Assembly (NCBI RefSeq): GCF_902833055.1
Contig: NZ_CADFEJ010000005.1
Coordinates: 62,001-126,000 of the forward strand
Origin: Burkholderia territorii
GTDB lineage: Bacteria > Pseudomonadota > Gammaproteobacteria > Burkholderiales > Burkholderiaceae
Length of the DNA stretch: 64,000 bases
Direction of reading: 5' to 3'
Shown here: piece after piece, positions 8,221-16,284 of the stretch
Layout: every line of letters starts with the position of its first letter
Numbering within the stretch: position 1 is the stretch's first letter
Notes under the pieces: generated by a model
Database searches by the model: none
What the model was told of the DNA's origin: nothing
Seen by the model: only the letters and a program-made list of their open reading frames with translations
Made by a program: the position numbers and the translations under genes

Positions 8221-9405
8221 TTACGCCACCGCCCGTCGCTCATGCAGCCGCAACGCGGCCCACGCGATGCCGGCGGAGACGATCCCGACCACCCCGCCGA
8301 ACGTGCCGATCCACGGCAGGCCGAAATCCCCGGCGATATGGTTGCCGAGCAGCGCGCCGGCACCGATGCCGACGTTGTACAGCCCGGAAAAGATCGACAC
8401 CGCGAGATCGGTCGCCTCGGGCGCGAGCTTCAGCACCCAGGCCTGCATCGCGAGCCCGAAGCAGACGATCGCGCCGCCCCACACCAGCGTGTGCACCGAC
8501 AGCGTGACGATATTCAGCGCGCTCGGGAACAGGATCAGCAGACACGCCGACAGCGCGATGATCGATGCGAGCAGGAAATCGGCCGGCCGCTCCGGAAATA
8601 CGCGGTTGAAACAGATCGCGGCCGGCAAGCCGGCGACGCCGAACAGGATCAGCACGTAGGTAATCCGGCTGCTGCTCGCATGATTGACGCTCTGCACGAA
8701 CGGCTCGATGTACGTGTACGACGTGAAATGCGCGGACACGACCAGCACGGTGATCGCGTACAACGACACCAGCGCCGGCTTCCTGAGAAACATGCCGATG
8801 CTGGACAGCGATCCGGCGCCCTGGCTGGGCAACGCCGGCAGCGTGGCGCGCAGCATCAGCAGCGCGACGGCCGCCGCGCCGCCGATCACGAGGAACGTCA
8901 CGCGCCAGCCGAGCGCCTCGCCGATCACGCGCCCGAGCGGAATGCCGGCGACCATCGCGATCGCCGAGCCCATCGCCAGCAGGCTCAACGCGCGGCTTTT
9001 CCGGTCGCTCGGCGCAAGGCGCACGGCCAGCGGAACGGAAATCGACCAGAACACCGCATGCGCGCACGCGATGCCGAGCCGGCCGATCATCAGCACCGTG
9101 AAATTCCACGCGACGCCGGTGACGACGTGGCTGCCGATGAACACCAGCAGCGCACCGCTCAGCAGCTTGCGGCGCTCGACGTGGCGCGTGACGAACGTGA
9201 GCGGCAGCGACACGACGGCAACGGCCCACGCATAGATCGTCAGCATCAGGCCGACGTCGGTCGGCTGCATGCGCAGGCTGTCGCCGATCGCGCTCAACAG
9301 CGCGACGGGCACGAATTCGGTGGTGTTGAAGATGAAGGCAGTGAGTGCCAGGGCCACGACGCCCCACCACGACTGTTCGGAACTGACGGCGTCCGGAGTT
9401 GCCAT
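8221..9405 (-). CDS. sotB: MFS sugar efflux transporter, SotB-like
   Basis: Inner-membrane major facilitator of 394 aa with about twelve hydrophobic segments. It closely resembles E. coli SotB (396 aa) in the first helix (FIFNTTEFVPVALLSAIGDS) and in LTIYAWAVAVVSLPLTF, HAVFWSISVPLAVRLAP and YTYIEPFVQS. The family exports arabinose and IPTG-like sugars; the substrate here is not known. The start at 9405 (MATPDAVSSEQS) puts helix 1 about twelve residues in, and a longer in-frame extension is arginine-rich and unlikely. It is divergent from the HAD gene across 216 bases. Confidence 0.9.
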   Translation of the reverse strand: MATPDAVSSEQSWWGVVALALTAFIFNTTEFVPVALLSAIGDSLRMQPTDVGLMLTIYAWAVAVVSLPLTFVTRHVERRKLLSGALLVFIGSHVVTGVAWNFTVLMIGRLGIACAHAVFWSISVPLAVRLAPSDRKSRALSLLAMGSAIAMVAGIPLGRVIGEALGWRVTFLVIGGAAAVALLMLRATLPALPSQGAGSLSSIGMFLRKPALVSLYAITVLVVSAHFTSYTYIEPFVQSVNHASSSRITYVLILFGVAGLPAAICFNRVFPERPADFLLASIIALSACLLILFPSALNIVTLSVHTLVWGGAIVCFGLAMQAWVLKLAPEATDLAVSIFSGLYNVGIGAGALLGNHIAGDFGLPWIGTFGGVVGIVSAGIAWAALRLHERRAVA

Positions 9406-9621
9406 ACGGGAATTCGACGAGGGTTGGAGGCGCGTGCGGCGCGGGCAGCCTGCCCGGCGCATCGGCGCCCGGCACATCGGCGCGATTGTACCAGCGGCAA
9501 ATGACACGCCGGTGCCGGCCGCGGCGCCGGGACATGGCGATGACACGGCCGTGCGCCGATAATGCGTCGAAGGACTTTTCGCGGACGATTCGCCCGAACC
9601 TCATCGGGCCAGGAGATTCAC

Positions 9622-10296
9622 ATGCGCATTGAAACGTCGTTTCTGTTCGATCTCGACGGCACGCTCGTCGACAGCGTCTACCAGCACGTGCTCGCATGGA
9701 AGGAAGCGCTCGACGCCGAGGGCATCGAGCTGTCGGTGTGGCGCATCCACCGCAAGATCGGGATGAGCGGCGGCCTGTTCCTGAACCAGCTGCTGCGCGA
9801 GACGGCCGGCGACATCGACGCCGAGCGCGTCGAGCGGCTCGCGCGGCTGCACGCCGCCGCTTACCAGCGGCTGCGCGCGCAGGTCCGGCCGCTGCCCGGC
9901 GCGCGCGAGCTGCTGGCCGCGCTGTCGAACGCGGGCATCCGCTGGGCGATCGCGACCAGCGGGCGGATGGAAACCGCGGCGATCAATCTGGAAGCGCTCG
10001 GCGTCGATCCGGCGAAGAACGTGGTCGTCACGCGCGACCAGGTCAAGTATGCGAAGCCGGATCCCGATCTGTTCGTCACGGCCGCTGCAAAGCTGAACGT
10101 GCCGATCGAGCACACGGTGGTGGTCGGCGACAGCATCTGGGACATGCTCGCCGCGAGCCGCTGCCGCGCGCTAGGCGTCGGCTTGCTGTCGGGCGGCTAC
10201 GGCAGCGACGAGCTGGAACGCGCGGGCGCGCTGCGCGTGTACGACGATCCGGCGGACCTTTTGTGGCACCTCGACGAGATCGCGGCGCGGCCGTGA
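9622..10296 (+). CDS. HAD-family hydrolase (phosphoglycolate phosphatase-like)
   Basis: Haloacid-dehalogenase-fold phosphatase of 224 aa. Motif I is FDLDGTLVDS with nucleophile D10 and general acid D12. An alpha-helical cap follows, then motif II at ATSGR, a lysine in YAKPDPD (motif III) and the metal-binding GDSIWDM (motif IV). This is the beta-phosphoglucomutase/Gph-like subclass, and the substrate cannot be read from sequence. The start at 9622 has AGGAG seven bases upstream. It converges on the sdhB-like gene with a 12-base gap. Confidence 0.9.
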   Translation: MRIETSFLFDLDGTLVDSVYQHVLAWKEALDAEGIELSVWRIHRKIGMSGGLFLNQLLRETAGDIDAERVERLARLHAAAYQRLRAQVRPLPGARELLAALSNAGIRWAIATSGRMETAAINLEALGVDPAKNVVVTRDQVKYAKPDPDLFVTAAAKLNVPIEHTVVVGDSIWDMLAASRCRALGVGLLSGGYGSDELERAGALRVYDDPADLLWHLDEIAARP

Positions 10297-10308
10297 TGCG
10301 CGACGGCG

Positions 10309-11016
10309 CTACACGGTCCGCCTGACGAGCATCGCGCGAATCTCCGAGATCGCCTTGGTCGGATTGAGCCCTTTCGGGCACACGTCCGTGCAGTTCATGA
10401 TCGTGCGGCAGCGGAACAGCCGATACGGGTCCTCGAGATCGTCGAGCCGCCGGGCCGTCGCGAGATCGCGCGAATCGGCGATGAACCGGTACGCCTGCAG
10501 CAGGCCGGCGGGCCCGACGAACTTGTCCGGGTTCCACCAGTAGCTCGGGCACGACGTCGAGCAACACGCGCACAGGATGCATTCGTACAGCCCGTCGAGC
10601 TGATCGCGCTCGTCGGGCGACTGCAGCCGCTCGCGCTCCGGCGGCATCGTATCGTTGATCAGGTACGGGCGGATCGAATGGTACTGGTTGAAGAAATCCG
10701 TCATGTCGACGATCAGGTCGCGCACCACGGGCAATCCCGGCAGCGGCCGCAGCACGATTTCGCGCGGTAGCGTCTTCATGTTCGTCAGGCACGCCAGGCC
10801 GTTCTTGCCGTTGATGTTCATCGCGTCCGAGCCGCAGATGCCCTCGCGGCACGAGCGCCGATACGACAGCGTCTCGTCCTCGCGCTTCACGCGGCCGAGC
10901 ACGTCGAGCAGCATCCGGTCGTCGGGCGTCACGTCGATGTCGTAACGCTGCATGTACGGCGCGGTGTCGCGGTCGGGATCGTAGCGGTAGATCTGGAGCG
11001 TGCGCGGATCGTTCAT
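10309..11016 (-). CDS. sdhB: succinate dehydrogenase iron-sulfur subunit, stand-alone SdhB paralogue
   Basis: Iron-sulfur protein of 235 aa. The [2Fe-2S] site has C56, C61, an aspartate in CGSD and C76, the aspartate-containing pattern of SdhB, not the cysteine pattern of FrdB. The [4Fe-4S] and [3Fe-4S] sites are intact in CILCACCSTSCP and CRTIMNCTDVCPKG. It would pass electrons from a flavoprotein SdhA to quinone through membrane subunits. No sdhA, sdhC or sdhD lies in the window, so this copy probably supplements a complete operon elsewhere or serves another flavoprotein. It is preceded by a sigma-54-like promoter. Confidence 0.9.
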   Translation of the reverse strand: MNDPRTLQIYRYDPDRDTAPYMQRYDIDVTPDDRMLLDVLGRVKREDETLSYRRSCREGICGSDAMNINGKNGLACLTNMKTLPREIVLRPLPGLPVVRDLIVDMTDFFNQYHSIRPYLINDTMPPERERLQSPDERDQLDGLYECILCACCSTSCPSYWWNPDKFVGPAGLLQAYRFIADSRDLATARRLDDLEDPYRLFRCRTIMNCTDVCPKGLNPTKAISEIRAMLVRRTV

Positions 11017-11068
11017 GGGTCCTCCCGGCGCGGCGCCGGCGTGCGTTCAGGCAATGCGCGAGCCGCGC

Positions 11069-11083
11069 GCAAGCGCCATGCCG
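11069..11083 (-). promoter_or_regulatory. sigma-54 -24/-12 promoter candidate for the sdhB-like gene
   Basis: On the minus strand CGGCATG-GCGC-TTGC has correct GG-N10-GC spacing, with the predicted start about 41 bases before the sdhB-like ATG. A second, weaker match overlaps nearby (11051-11065). It is weaker than others in the window because -24 has CAT in place of CAC. Confidence 0.5.
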
Positions 11084-11123
11084 GCCGGCCGGCTCGCGCG
11101 CGGTCGACCCGCGCGCCGCCGCG

Positions 11124-11366
11124 TCAATCGTCGTCGACGCGCTTGTCGACCAGATAGCGTCCGCGCTCGACGCCCGCGCGCAGCGCCTCGTCCTCGGTCA
11201 GCCATTCGGGGCCGACCGGCTCCGGCACATACAACTCGATGCGCGCGCCATCCACGTACACCTGCACTTCATCGGCCCATGCGCCGCGTTCGTTGCGCCG
11301 CGCCCATACGCGGATCTCGTGGCCGCGATACGGGTCGCGGACCTGTGCGTCCTGTTGATGTTGCAT
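11124..11366 (-). CDS. hypothetical protein, 80 aa
   Basis: Small soluble protein starting MQHQQDAQVRDPYRGHEI. It reads as a mixed beta-sheet with a charged tail (RGRYLVDKRVDDD), and I do not recognise a family with confidence. A GGGGGCCAGG stretch precedes the ATG. It is divergent from the mgtC-like operon across 179 bases. Codon use is typical of the window, which supports a real gene. Confidence 0.65.
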   Translation of the reverse strand: MQHQQDAQVRDPYRGHEIRVWARRNERGAWADEVQVYVDGARIELYVPEPVGPEWLTEDEALRAGVERGRYLVDKRVDDD

Positions 11367-11476
11367 CCTGGCCCCCTGTGCTTATCTGCGATGGCGATGC
11401 AAAAAATGCGCGCCGCATGATCGCCGCGCGCGCCGTGGGGCCTGCGCGCACGAGGCGTGCCCGCTATCCGGGAATC

Positions 11477-11492
11477 CGGCACGCACCTTGCA
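11477..11492 (+). promoter_or_regulatory. sigma-54 -24/-12 promoter of the mgtC-like operon
   Basis: CGGCACGCACCTTGCA matches the consensus TGGCACG-N4-TTGCW at all but the first base. The predicted transcript start is near 11503, 43 bases before the ATG at 11546, which has its own AAGGAGG. Confidence 0.78.
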
Positions 11493-11545
11493 TCCTCCTT
11501 GCGCATCGAACGCTCCGGAACACCGGACAAAAAAAGGAGGCCACG

Positions 11546-12241
11546 ATGATCGGCCATGTCGAACTCCTCGGACGCCTGCTGCTCGCCGCCCTGCTCGGCA
11601 GCGTGATCGGGCTCGAACGCGAACGGCTCAACTGGGCCGCCGGCCTGCGCACGCACATGCTGGTGTGCGTCGGCTCGGCGCTCGTGATGCTCGTCTCCAC
11701 CTTCGGCTTCGAAGACGTACGCGGACAGAACGGCGTCGTGCTCGATCCGTCGCGGGTCGCCGCACAGGTGGTGTCCGGCATCGGCTTTCTCGGCGCCGGC
11801 TCGATCCTGCTGCGCGGCGAGGTCGTGCGCGGGCTGACGACGGCCGCGAGCCTGTGGGCGGTGGCCGGCGTCGGTCTCGCGGCGGGCGGCGGCATGTACG
11901 TCGCGTCGATCGGCGCGACGGCGATCGTCCTCGCGATCCTCGCGGGCGTGAAGCCGATCGAGCGCCGCTTCATCGCGCAGCGCCAACAGCGCACGCTGCG
12001 GCTCGTCGTCGAGCGCGGCGGCCTCACGCTCGGCACGCTGCACGACACGCTCGGCACCGGCCGCGTGCGCGTGAAACGGTTCATCGTCCAGCAGTCCGAC
12101 GACGATCCGGACACCGACGACATCTCGGTGTCGTTCTCCCGCACGAGCGGCGCGGAATTTGCGGCGATCTGCGAGGCGCTGCAGGGCATCGCCGGCGTGC
12201 GAACCTGCAGGCCCGACACCTCGTCAAGGAGTTTCGTGTGA
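11546..12241 (+). CDS. MgtC/SapB family membrane protein
   Basis: Inner-membrane protein of 231 aa with an N-terminal MgtC-type domain of four to five helices. The signature GSVIGLERERLNWAAGLRTH is followed by VSGIGFLGAGSIL, the family's conserved segment. A soluble ACT-like C-terminal domain runs from about residue 140. MgtC relatives modulate the F1F0 ATPase or survival under low Mg2+ and in host cells; the exact role here is unknown. AAGGAGG lies nine bases before the ATG. The stop overlaps the next gene's GTG start. It heads a four-gene operon behind a sigma-54-type promoter. Confidence 0.88.
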   Translation: MIGHVELLGRLLLAALLGSVIGLERERLNWAAGLRTHMLVCVGSALVMLVSTFGFEDVRGQNGVVLDPSRVAAQVVSGIGFLGAGSILLRGEVVRGLTTAASLWAVAGVGLAAGGGMYVASIGATAIVLAILAGVKPIERRFIAQRQQRTLRLVVERGGLTLGTLHDTLGTGRVRVKRFIVQQSDDDPDTDDISVSFSRTSGAEFAAICEALQGIAGVRTCRPDTSSRSFV

Positions 12242-12576
12242 CCCAGACCGAATTGCTCTCCTACCTCGTGACGAGCCAGCTGACCGCGCGCATGCGCGGC
12301 GGCACATGGCTCACTACCGGCCAGGTGGTCGGCGCGCTGCGCGCATGGCTCGCGTGCCATCACGTCGAATGCGGCTGGCTCGACCGGATCCGGATCGCGG
12401 CCGCGTCCACCACGATCGCGCAAGGCATCTACGAGATCGCGGCCGCGTACGGCGATCCCGACAGCGGCGAACGCATCCGGATCGACGCCGATTCGCCGGA
12501 ACTGCGGGCGCTGCGCGCGCGTTGCGACGCGCTGCTGCAACGCATCGACGGCGAGCCGGGGGGCGATGCCCGATGA
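12238..12576 (+). CDS. hypothetical protein, 112 aa, GTG start
   Basis: The GTG at 12238 overlaps the preceding stop codon as GTGA and has AAGGAG four bases upstream, so this is a coupled gene that begins without ATG. The product (MTQTELLSYLVTSQLTARMR) looks helical, with an acidic patch GDPDSGERIRIDADSPELRALRARC near the C-terminus. I do not recognise a family. Its stop overlaps the phospholipase D start as ATGA, so all three genes are translationally linked. Confidence 0.8.
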   Translation: MTQTELLSYLVTSQLTARMRGGTWLTTGQVVGALRAWLACHHVECGWLDRIRIAAASTTIAQGIYEIAAAYGDPDSGERIRIDADSPELRALRARCDALLQRIDGEPGGDAR

Positions 12577-14792
12577 TCGTGCCGGACCGCATGCCGCGCG
12601 CCGCATTCGCGACGGCGGGCCCCGACGGCGCAGTGGCCGATCCCTCGCACACGAACGAGCCGGCAAGACACGGGCTGCTCGAATGCGGGCGCAACTGCGA
12701 CACGATCCGCGATGCGGACCGCTTCGCGATGCTGGTGGACGGCGACGCGTATTTCGCGACGCTGCGCGCCGCACTGCGGCGCGCGCGCCACACCGTGTTC
12801 ATCGTCGGCTGGGACGTCGACAGCCAGATGCGGCTGTCGCCTGCCGGCGCCGACGACGGCCTGCCCGACACGCTCGCCGCCTTCCTCCACGCGCTCGCGA
12901 CCGCGCGGCACAACCTGCGCATCTACGTGCTCGCGTGGGACTTCGCGATGATCTACGCGCTGGAGCGCGACTGGCCGCCCGTCTATCGTGCCGCGTGGCG
13001 CGCGCACCGCGGCATCCGCTTTCGCCTCGACGACACGCATCCGCGCGGCGCGTCGCATCACCAGAAGCTCGTGGTGATCGACGACCGCCTCGCGTTCGTC
13101 GGCGGGCTCGACCTGACGCGCGCACGCTGGGACACGCCCGCGCACGCGGCCGACGATCCGCGCCGCCGCGACGCACAGGGGATGCCGTACGCGCCGTTTC
13201 ACGACGTGCAGGCGATGTTCGACGGCGACGCGGCCGCCGCGATCGGGGAGCAGGCACGCTCGCGCTGGTTCAACGCGTGCGGACGCCGGATCGCGATCCG
13301 CGCGCGGCGGCATCTCGAGCGTGACGAGGACGTCGACCCGTGGCCGCCCGACGCGCGCGTCGACCTGCGCGACATCCGGCTCGGCATCGCGTACACGGCG
13401 CCGCGTCACCGCGACCGCGAGCCGGTGCGTCAGGTGCGCGCGCTCGTCGAGGACGCGATCCGCGCCGCGCGGCGCCACCTGTACATCGAAAACCAGTACC
13501 TCACCGCGACGGTGGTGCGCGAGACGCTGTCCGCGCGGCTGGCCGACGTCGACGGGCCGGACGTGACGGTCGTCGCGCCGCGCGTGCAGAGCGGCTGGCT
13601 GCAGGAAGCGACCATGGGCGTGCTGCGCGCGCGGCTGCACGCCACGCTCAAGTCTGCCGACCGCTTCGACCGCTACCGGCTGCTGTATCCGCACGTCGAC
13701 GGCCTCGGCGATGCGTGCGTGAACGTGCACAGCAAGATCCAGATCGTCGACGACGAATGCATTGTGATCGGCAGCGCGAACCTGAACAACCGGTCGATGG
13801 TGCTCGACACCGAATGCTGCATCGCGCTCGTCGCGGCCGGCGAGCCACGGATCCGTGCCGCGATCGCGGGCATGCGCGACCGCCTGCTGGCCGAACATCT
13901 CGGCACGACGCCGGAGGCCGTCGCCGCTGCGCTCGCGCAAGCCGGCCGGCCCAACGCCGCGCTCGACCGGTTGCGCGCGAAACCGGGCCGCACGTTGCGC
14001 ACGCTCGACCCGGTCGTGACGCCGCAGCTCGACGCGCTGGTGCCGGTCAGCGCACGGCTCGACCCCGAGCAGCCGATCGAGCCGGACCGGTTCGTCCGCG
14101 AATTCGTGCCGCACGAACAGCACCGCTCGCTGACCGCGCGCTTCTTCGTGCTCGGCGCGGCCGTGCTGCTGATCGCGGCACTCGCGCTCGCGTGGCGCTT
14201 CTCGCCGCTCGGCAAGGCGCTGAACGTCGCGTCGCTCGCGCAAGCGGCCACCCACGCCGCGCAACTGCCGGGCGCACCCGCGCTGCTGCTGGCCGGTTAC
14301 GTGGTCGCGGCAACGCTGTCGGTGCCGATCACGCTGCTGATCACCGTCACGGGCCTCGTGTTCGGCGCGTGGCCGGGTTTCGCGTATGCGTCCGCCGGCA
14401 CGATGGTGGCCGCCGCCGCGACCTACGGAATCGGCCGCTGGCTCGGCCGCGACGCGGTGCGCCGGCTCGCCGGCGCGCGCGCGAACCGGCTCAGCGAGCA
14501 CATCGGCCGGCGCGGCGTGATCGCGATGGCCGTGCTGCGCCTGCTGCCGGTCGCGCCGTTCACCATCGTGAACCTCGTTGCCGGCGCATCGCACATCGGC
14601 CTGCGCGACTTCCTGGTCGGCACAGCGATCGGCATGCTGCCCGGCGTCGTGCTGACCGTCACGTTCGCGCACCAGCTGACCGCCGCATTCAGCCATCCCG
14701 GGCCCCGCGCGTTCGCGTGGCTCGCGGCGATCGGCGTCGTATTGGTCGGGGTGTCGGTGCTGCTCGTCAGGGTGCTGCGACGATGGCGCTGA
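12573..14792 (+). CDS. phospholipase D/cardiolipin synthase-like protein fused to a TVP38/DedA (VTT) domain
   Basis: A 739-aa fusion. Residues about 30-490 form a PLD-superfamily transferase with two HKD motifs: HHQKLVVIDD (first H of HxK at 163) and HSKIQIVDDECIVIGSANLN (H386). Residues about 515-735 are a membrane domain with five to six helices of the SNARE-associated/TVP38 type (GLVFGAWPGFAYASAG, GRWLGRD, LRLLPVAPFTIVN). The PLD half suggests phosphatidyl transfer or hydrolysis at the inner membrane. VTT domains are linked to lipid scrambling or transport. Neither substrate is proven. The ATG overlaps the previous stop. Confidence 0.88.
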   Translation: MIVPDRMPRAAFATAGPDGAVADPSHTNEPARHGLLECGRNCDTIRDADRFAMLVDGDAYFATLRAALRRARHTVFIVGWDVDSQMRLSPAGADDGLPDTLAAFLHALATARHNLRIYVLAWDFAMIYALERDWPPVYRAAWRAHRGIRFRLDDTHPRGASHHQKLVVIDDRLAFVGGLDLTRARWDTPAHAADDPRRRDAQGMPYAPFHDVQAMFDGDAAAAIGEQARSRWFNACGRRIAIRARRHLERDEDVDPWPPDARVDLRDIRLGIAYTAPRHRDREPVRQVRALVEDAIRAARRHLYIENQYLTATVVRETLSARLADVDGPDVTVVAPRVQSGWLQEATMGVLRARLHATLKSADRFDRYRLLYPHVDGLGDACVNVHSKIQIVDDECIVIGSANLNNRSMVLDTECCIALVAAGEPRIRAAIAGMRDRLLAEHLGTTPEAVAAALAQAGRPNAALDRLRAKPGRTLRTLDPVVTPQLDALVPVSARLDPEQPIEPDRFVREFVPHEQHRSLTARFFVLGAAVLLIAALALAWRFSPLGKALNVASLAQAATHAAQLPGAPALLLAGYVVAATLSVPITLLITVTGLVFGAWPGFAYASAGTMVAAAATYGIGRWLGRDAVRRLAGARANRLSEHIGRRGVIAMAVLRLLPVAPFTIVNLVAGASHIGLRDFLVGTAIGMLPGVVLTVTFAHQLTAAFSHPGPRAFAWLAAIGVVLVGVSVLLVRVLRRWR

Positions 14793-15598
14793 GCCGGCAG
14801 CCGGCCCCGCCGCCGGACATCGTCGCGTCGGACGGCCCGCCCGCCGCCGCGCCGGGCGGGCGCGACCTGCGGATCGCGACGTACAACATCCGCGGCGGCT
14901 ACGGCGCATGGCCCGCGCGCGCGGCCGACCGGATCGCGGCGGTCATCCACGAACTCGATGCCGACGTGGTCGCGCTGCAGGAGGTGCCGCTCGGCGGAAC
15001 GCGCGCGCCCGACGTGCTCGCGCACCTGCGCGACGCGACCGGCATGCACGCGGTGGCCGGGCCGACCATCGACACGCCGGAGCGCCGCTACGGCAATGCC
15101 GTGCTGTCGCGCTGCCCGATCCGCGCGGCACGCACGCTCGACCTGTCGTTCCATCAGCGCGAACCGCGCGGCGCGCTCGACGCGGACATCGACTGCGGCG
15201 CGGGCACGCTGCGCGTGGTCGCGACCCATCTCGGGCTGTCGGCAAACGAACGCAGCGCGCAGGTCCAGCGGCTGCTGGCCGCGTTCGACACCGGCACGAT
15301 GCCGGTGATCCTGATGGGCGACATCAACGAATGGTTCGTGCGCGGCCGCGCGCTGCAGGCGCTGGTCACGCGGTTTCGCCGCGCGCCGGCGCCGCGCACG
15401 TTCCCGACGCTGTACCCGGTGTTCTCGCTCGACCGGATCTGGATCCATCCGGGCGAATTGCTGATCGACGTGAACGTGCATCGCAGCATGTTGGCCCGGC
15501 GCGCGTCGGATCACTACCCGCTCGTGGCGCGAATGCGTGTCGCTTCGCCGCCTGGCACGCCGCTTGCGCACGCGTCGCACCGCGTTGACGAATCCTGA
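14783..15598 (+). CDS. endonuclease/exonuclease/phosphatase (EEP) family protein
   Basis: A 271-aa EEP-fold phosphodiesterase. The family motifs appear in order: RIATYNIRGGYG, VVALQEVPLGG, a histidine in VATHLGL, GDINEW, and the terminal SDHYPLVARM. All presumed metal and catalytic residues are present. Members act on DNA, phosphoinositides or sphingomyelin, and the substrate cannot be decided here. The start overlaps the end of the PLD-VTT gene by ten bases. This pairing is often seen with cardiolipin-synthase-like proteins, so a lipid headgroup substrate is plausible. Confidence 0.87.
   Translation: MALSRQPAPPPDIVASDGPPAAAPGGRDLRIATYNIRGGYGAWPARAADRIAAVIHELDADVVALQEVPLGGTRAPDVLAHLRDATGMHAVAGPTIDTPERRYGNAVLSRCPIRAARTLDLSFHQREPRGALDADIDCGAGTLRVVATHLGLSANERSAQVQRLLAAFDTGTMPVILMGDINEWFVRGRALQALVTRFRRAPAPRTFPTLYPVFSLDRIWIHPGELLIDVNVHRSMLARRASDHYPLVARMRVASPPGTPLAHASHRVDES
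15553..15567 (+). promoter_or_regulatory. sigma-54 -24/-12 promoter inside the end of the EEP gene
   Basis: TGGCACGCCGCTTGC is an exact match to TGGCACG-N4-TTGC. It lies in the last codons of the EEP gene and would start transcription near 15579, 32 bases before the DUF2591 ATG at 15611. Confidence 0.75.
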
Positions 15599-15610
15599 CG
15601 GAGCCTGCCC

Positions 15611-16099
15611 ATGCGAACCGACGAACTCGCCGGAACCGCCCTCGACTACTGGTGCGCGCGCGCATTGTGCGCGGACGACGAAGACACGCTGTGCTTCACG
15701 GCCGTCGACCCGCAGCTGATCGTGACCGCCGCGTGCGATGCGTTGCGGCGCCTCGACGCGCATTTCGCGCCCTCCACGTCGTGGGCCGACGCGGGCGCCG
15801 TGCTCGATCGCGTCGGCGACTTGCGGATCGCGCGGCGCGGCGACGGCGTCGAATGCGACGCATGCTTCATCGACGGCCCGTCGACCTGCGCGGCGCGCGC
15901 GCCCGACGTGCGCACCGCGCTGCTGCGCGCATTCGTGCGGGCGCGCTTCGGCGACGATGTCGACGCCCCGCCGTCGTTCGCGCACCGGATCGAGCGCGGC
16001 GCGCCCGTGCGTTACGACCCCGGCGTGCCGCTTCCCGAATCGGACGACGATCCGGCCGTCGGCGAAAGCTCGGACATCCGCTCGATTCCGCGCATGTGA
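15611..16099 (+). CDS. DUF2591 family protein, 162 aa
   Basis: The N-terminus (MRTDELAGTALDYWCARALC) matches the opening of DUF2591 proteins, which are found in Burkholderia and some phages and have no known function. The C-terminal half is acidic (PLPESDDDPAVGESSD). It follows the EEP gene by 12 bases and could be read through from it, but an intragenic sigma-54-type promoter suggests independent expression. A GGAG lies nine bases before the ATG. Confidence 0.8.
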   Translation: MRTDELAGTALDYWCARALCADDEDTLCFTAVDPQLIVTAACDALRRLDAHFAPSTSWADAGAVLDRVGDLRIARRGDGVECDACFIDGPSTCAARAPDVRTALLRAFVRARFGDDVDAPPSFAHRIERGAPVRYDPGVPLPESDDDPAVGESSDIRSIPRM

Positions 16100-16224
16100 C
16101 GGAGGTCGTGCCGCCGGCTACGCCGCGCGCATGCTCCAGCGGCCGTACAGCGTTCATGTAAAAACGACAGAGGAATCGGCACCCTGCATCCGCACATCCA
16201 TGGCCGCACGGGGCGCCGCGCCGC

Positions 16225-16239
16225 AGGCACGCGGGTTGC
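16225..16239 (+). promoter_or_regulatory. sigma-54 -24/-12 promoter of the glgE-treY operon
   Basis: AGGCACGCGGGTTGC fits the consensus except for the first base. The predicted start near 16251 gives a 34-base leader before the glgE ATG. A TGTAA-containing half element (ATGTAAAA, about 16157-16164) sits about 60 bases upstream. Confidence 0.75.
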
Positions 16240-16284
16240 GGCGCACCGCCGTTACCGTTCGCCGCCGCCCGCCCACGCCATTCC

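Noticed and set aside
9497..9511. Weak sigma-54-like match upstream of sotB
   Set aside because: It reads GGCGTG for GGCACG at -24 and is isolated from the other sites.
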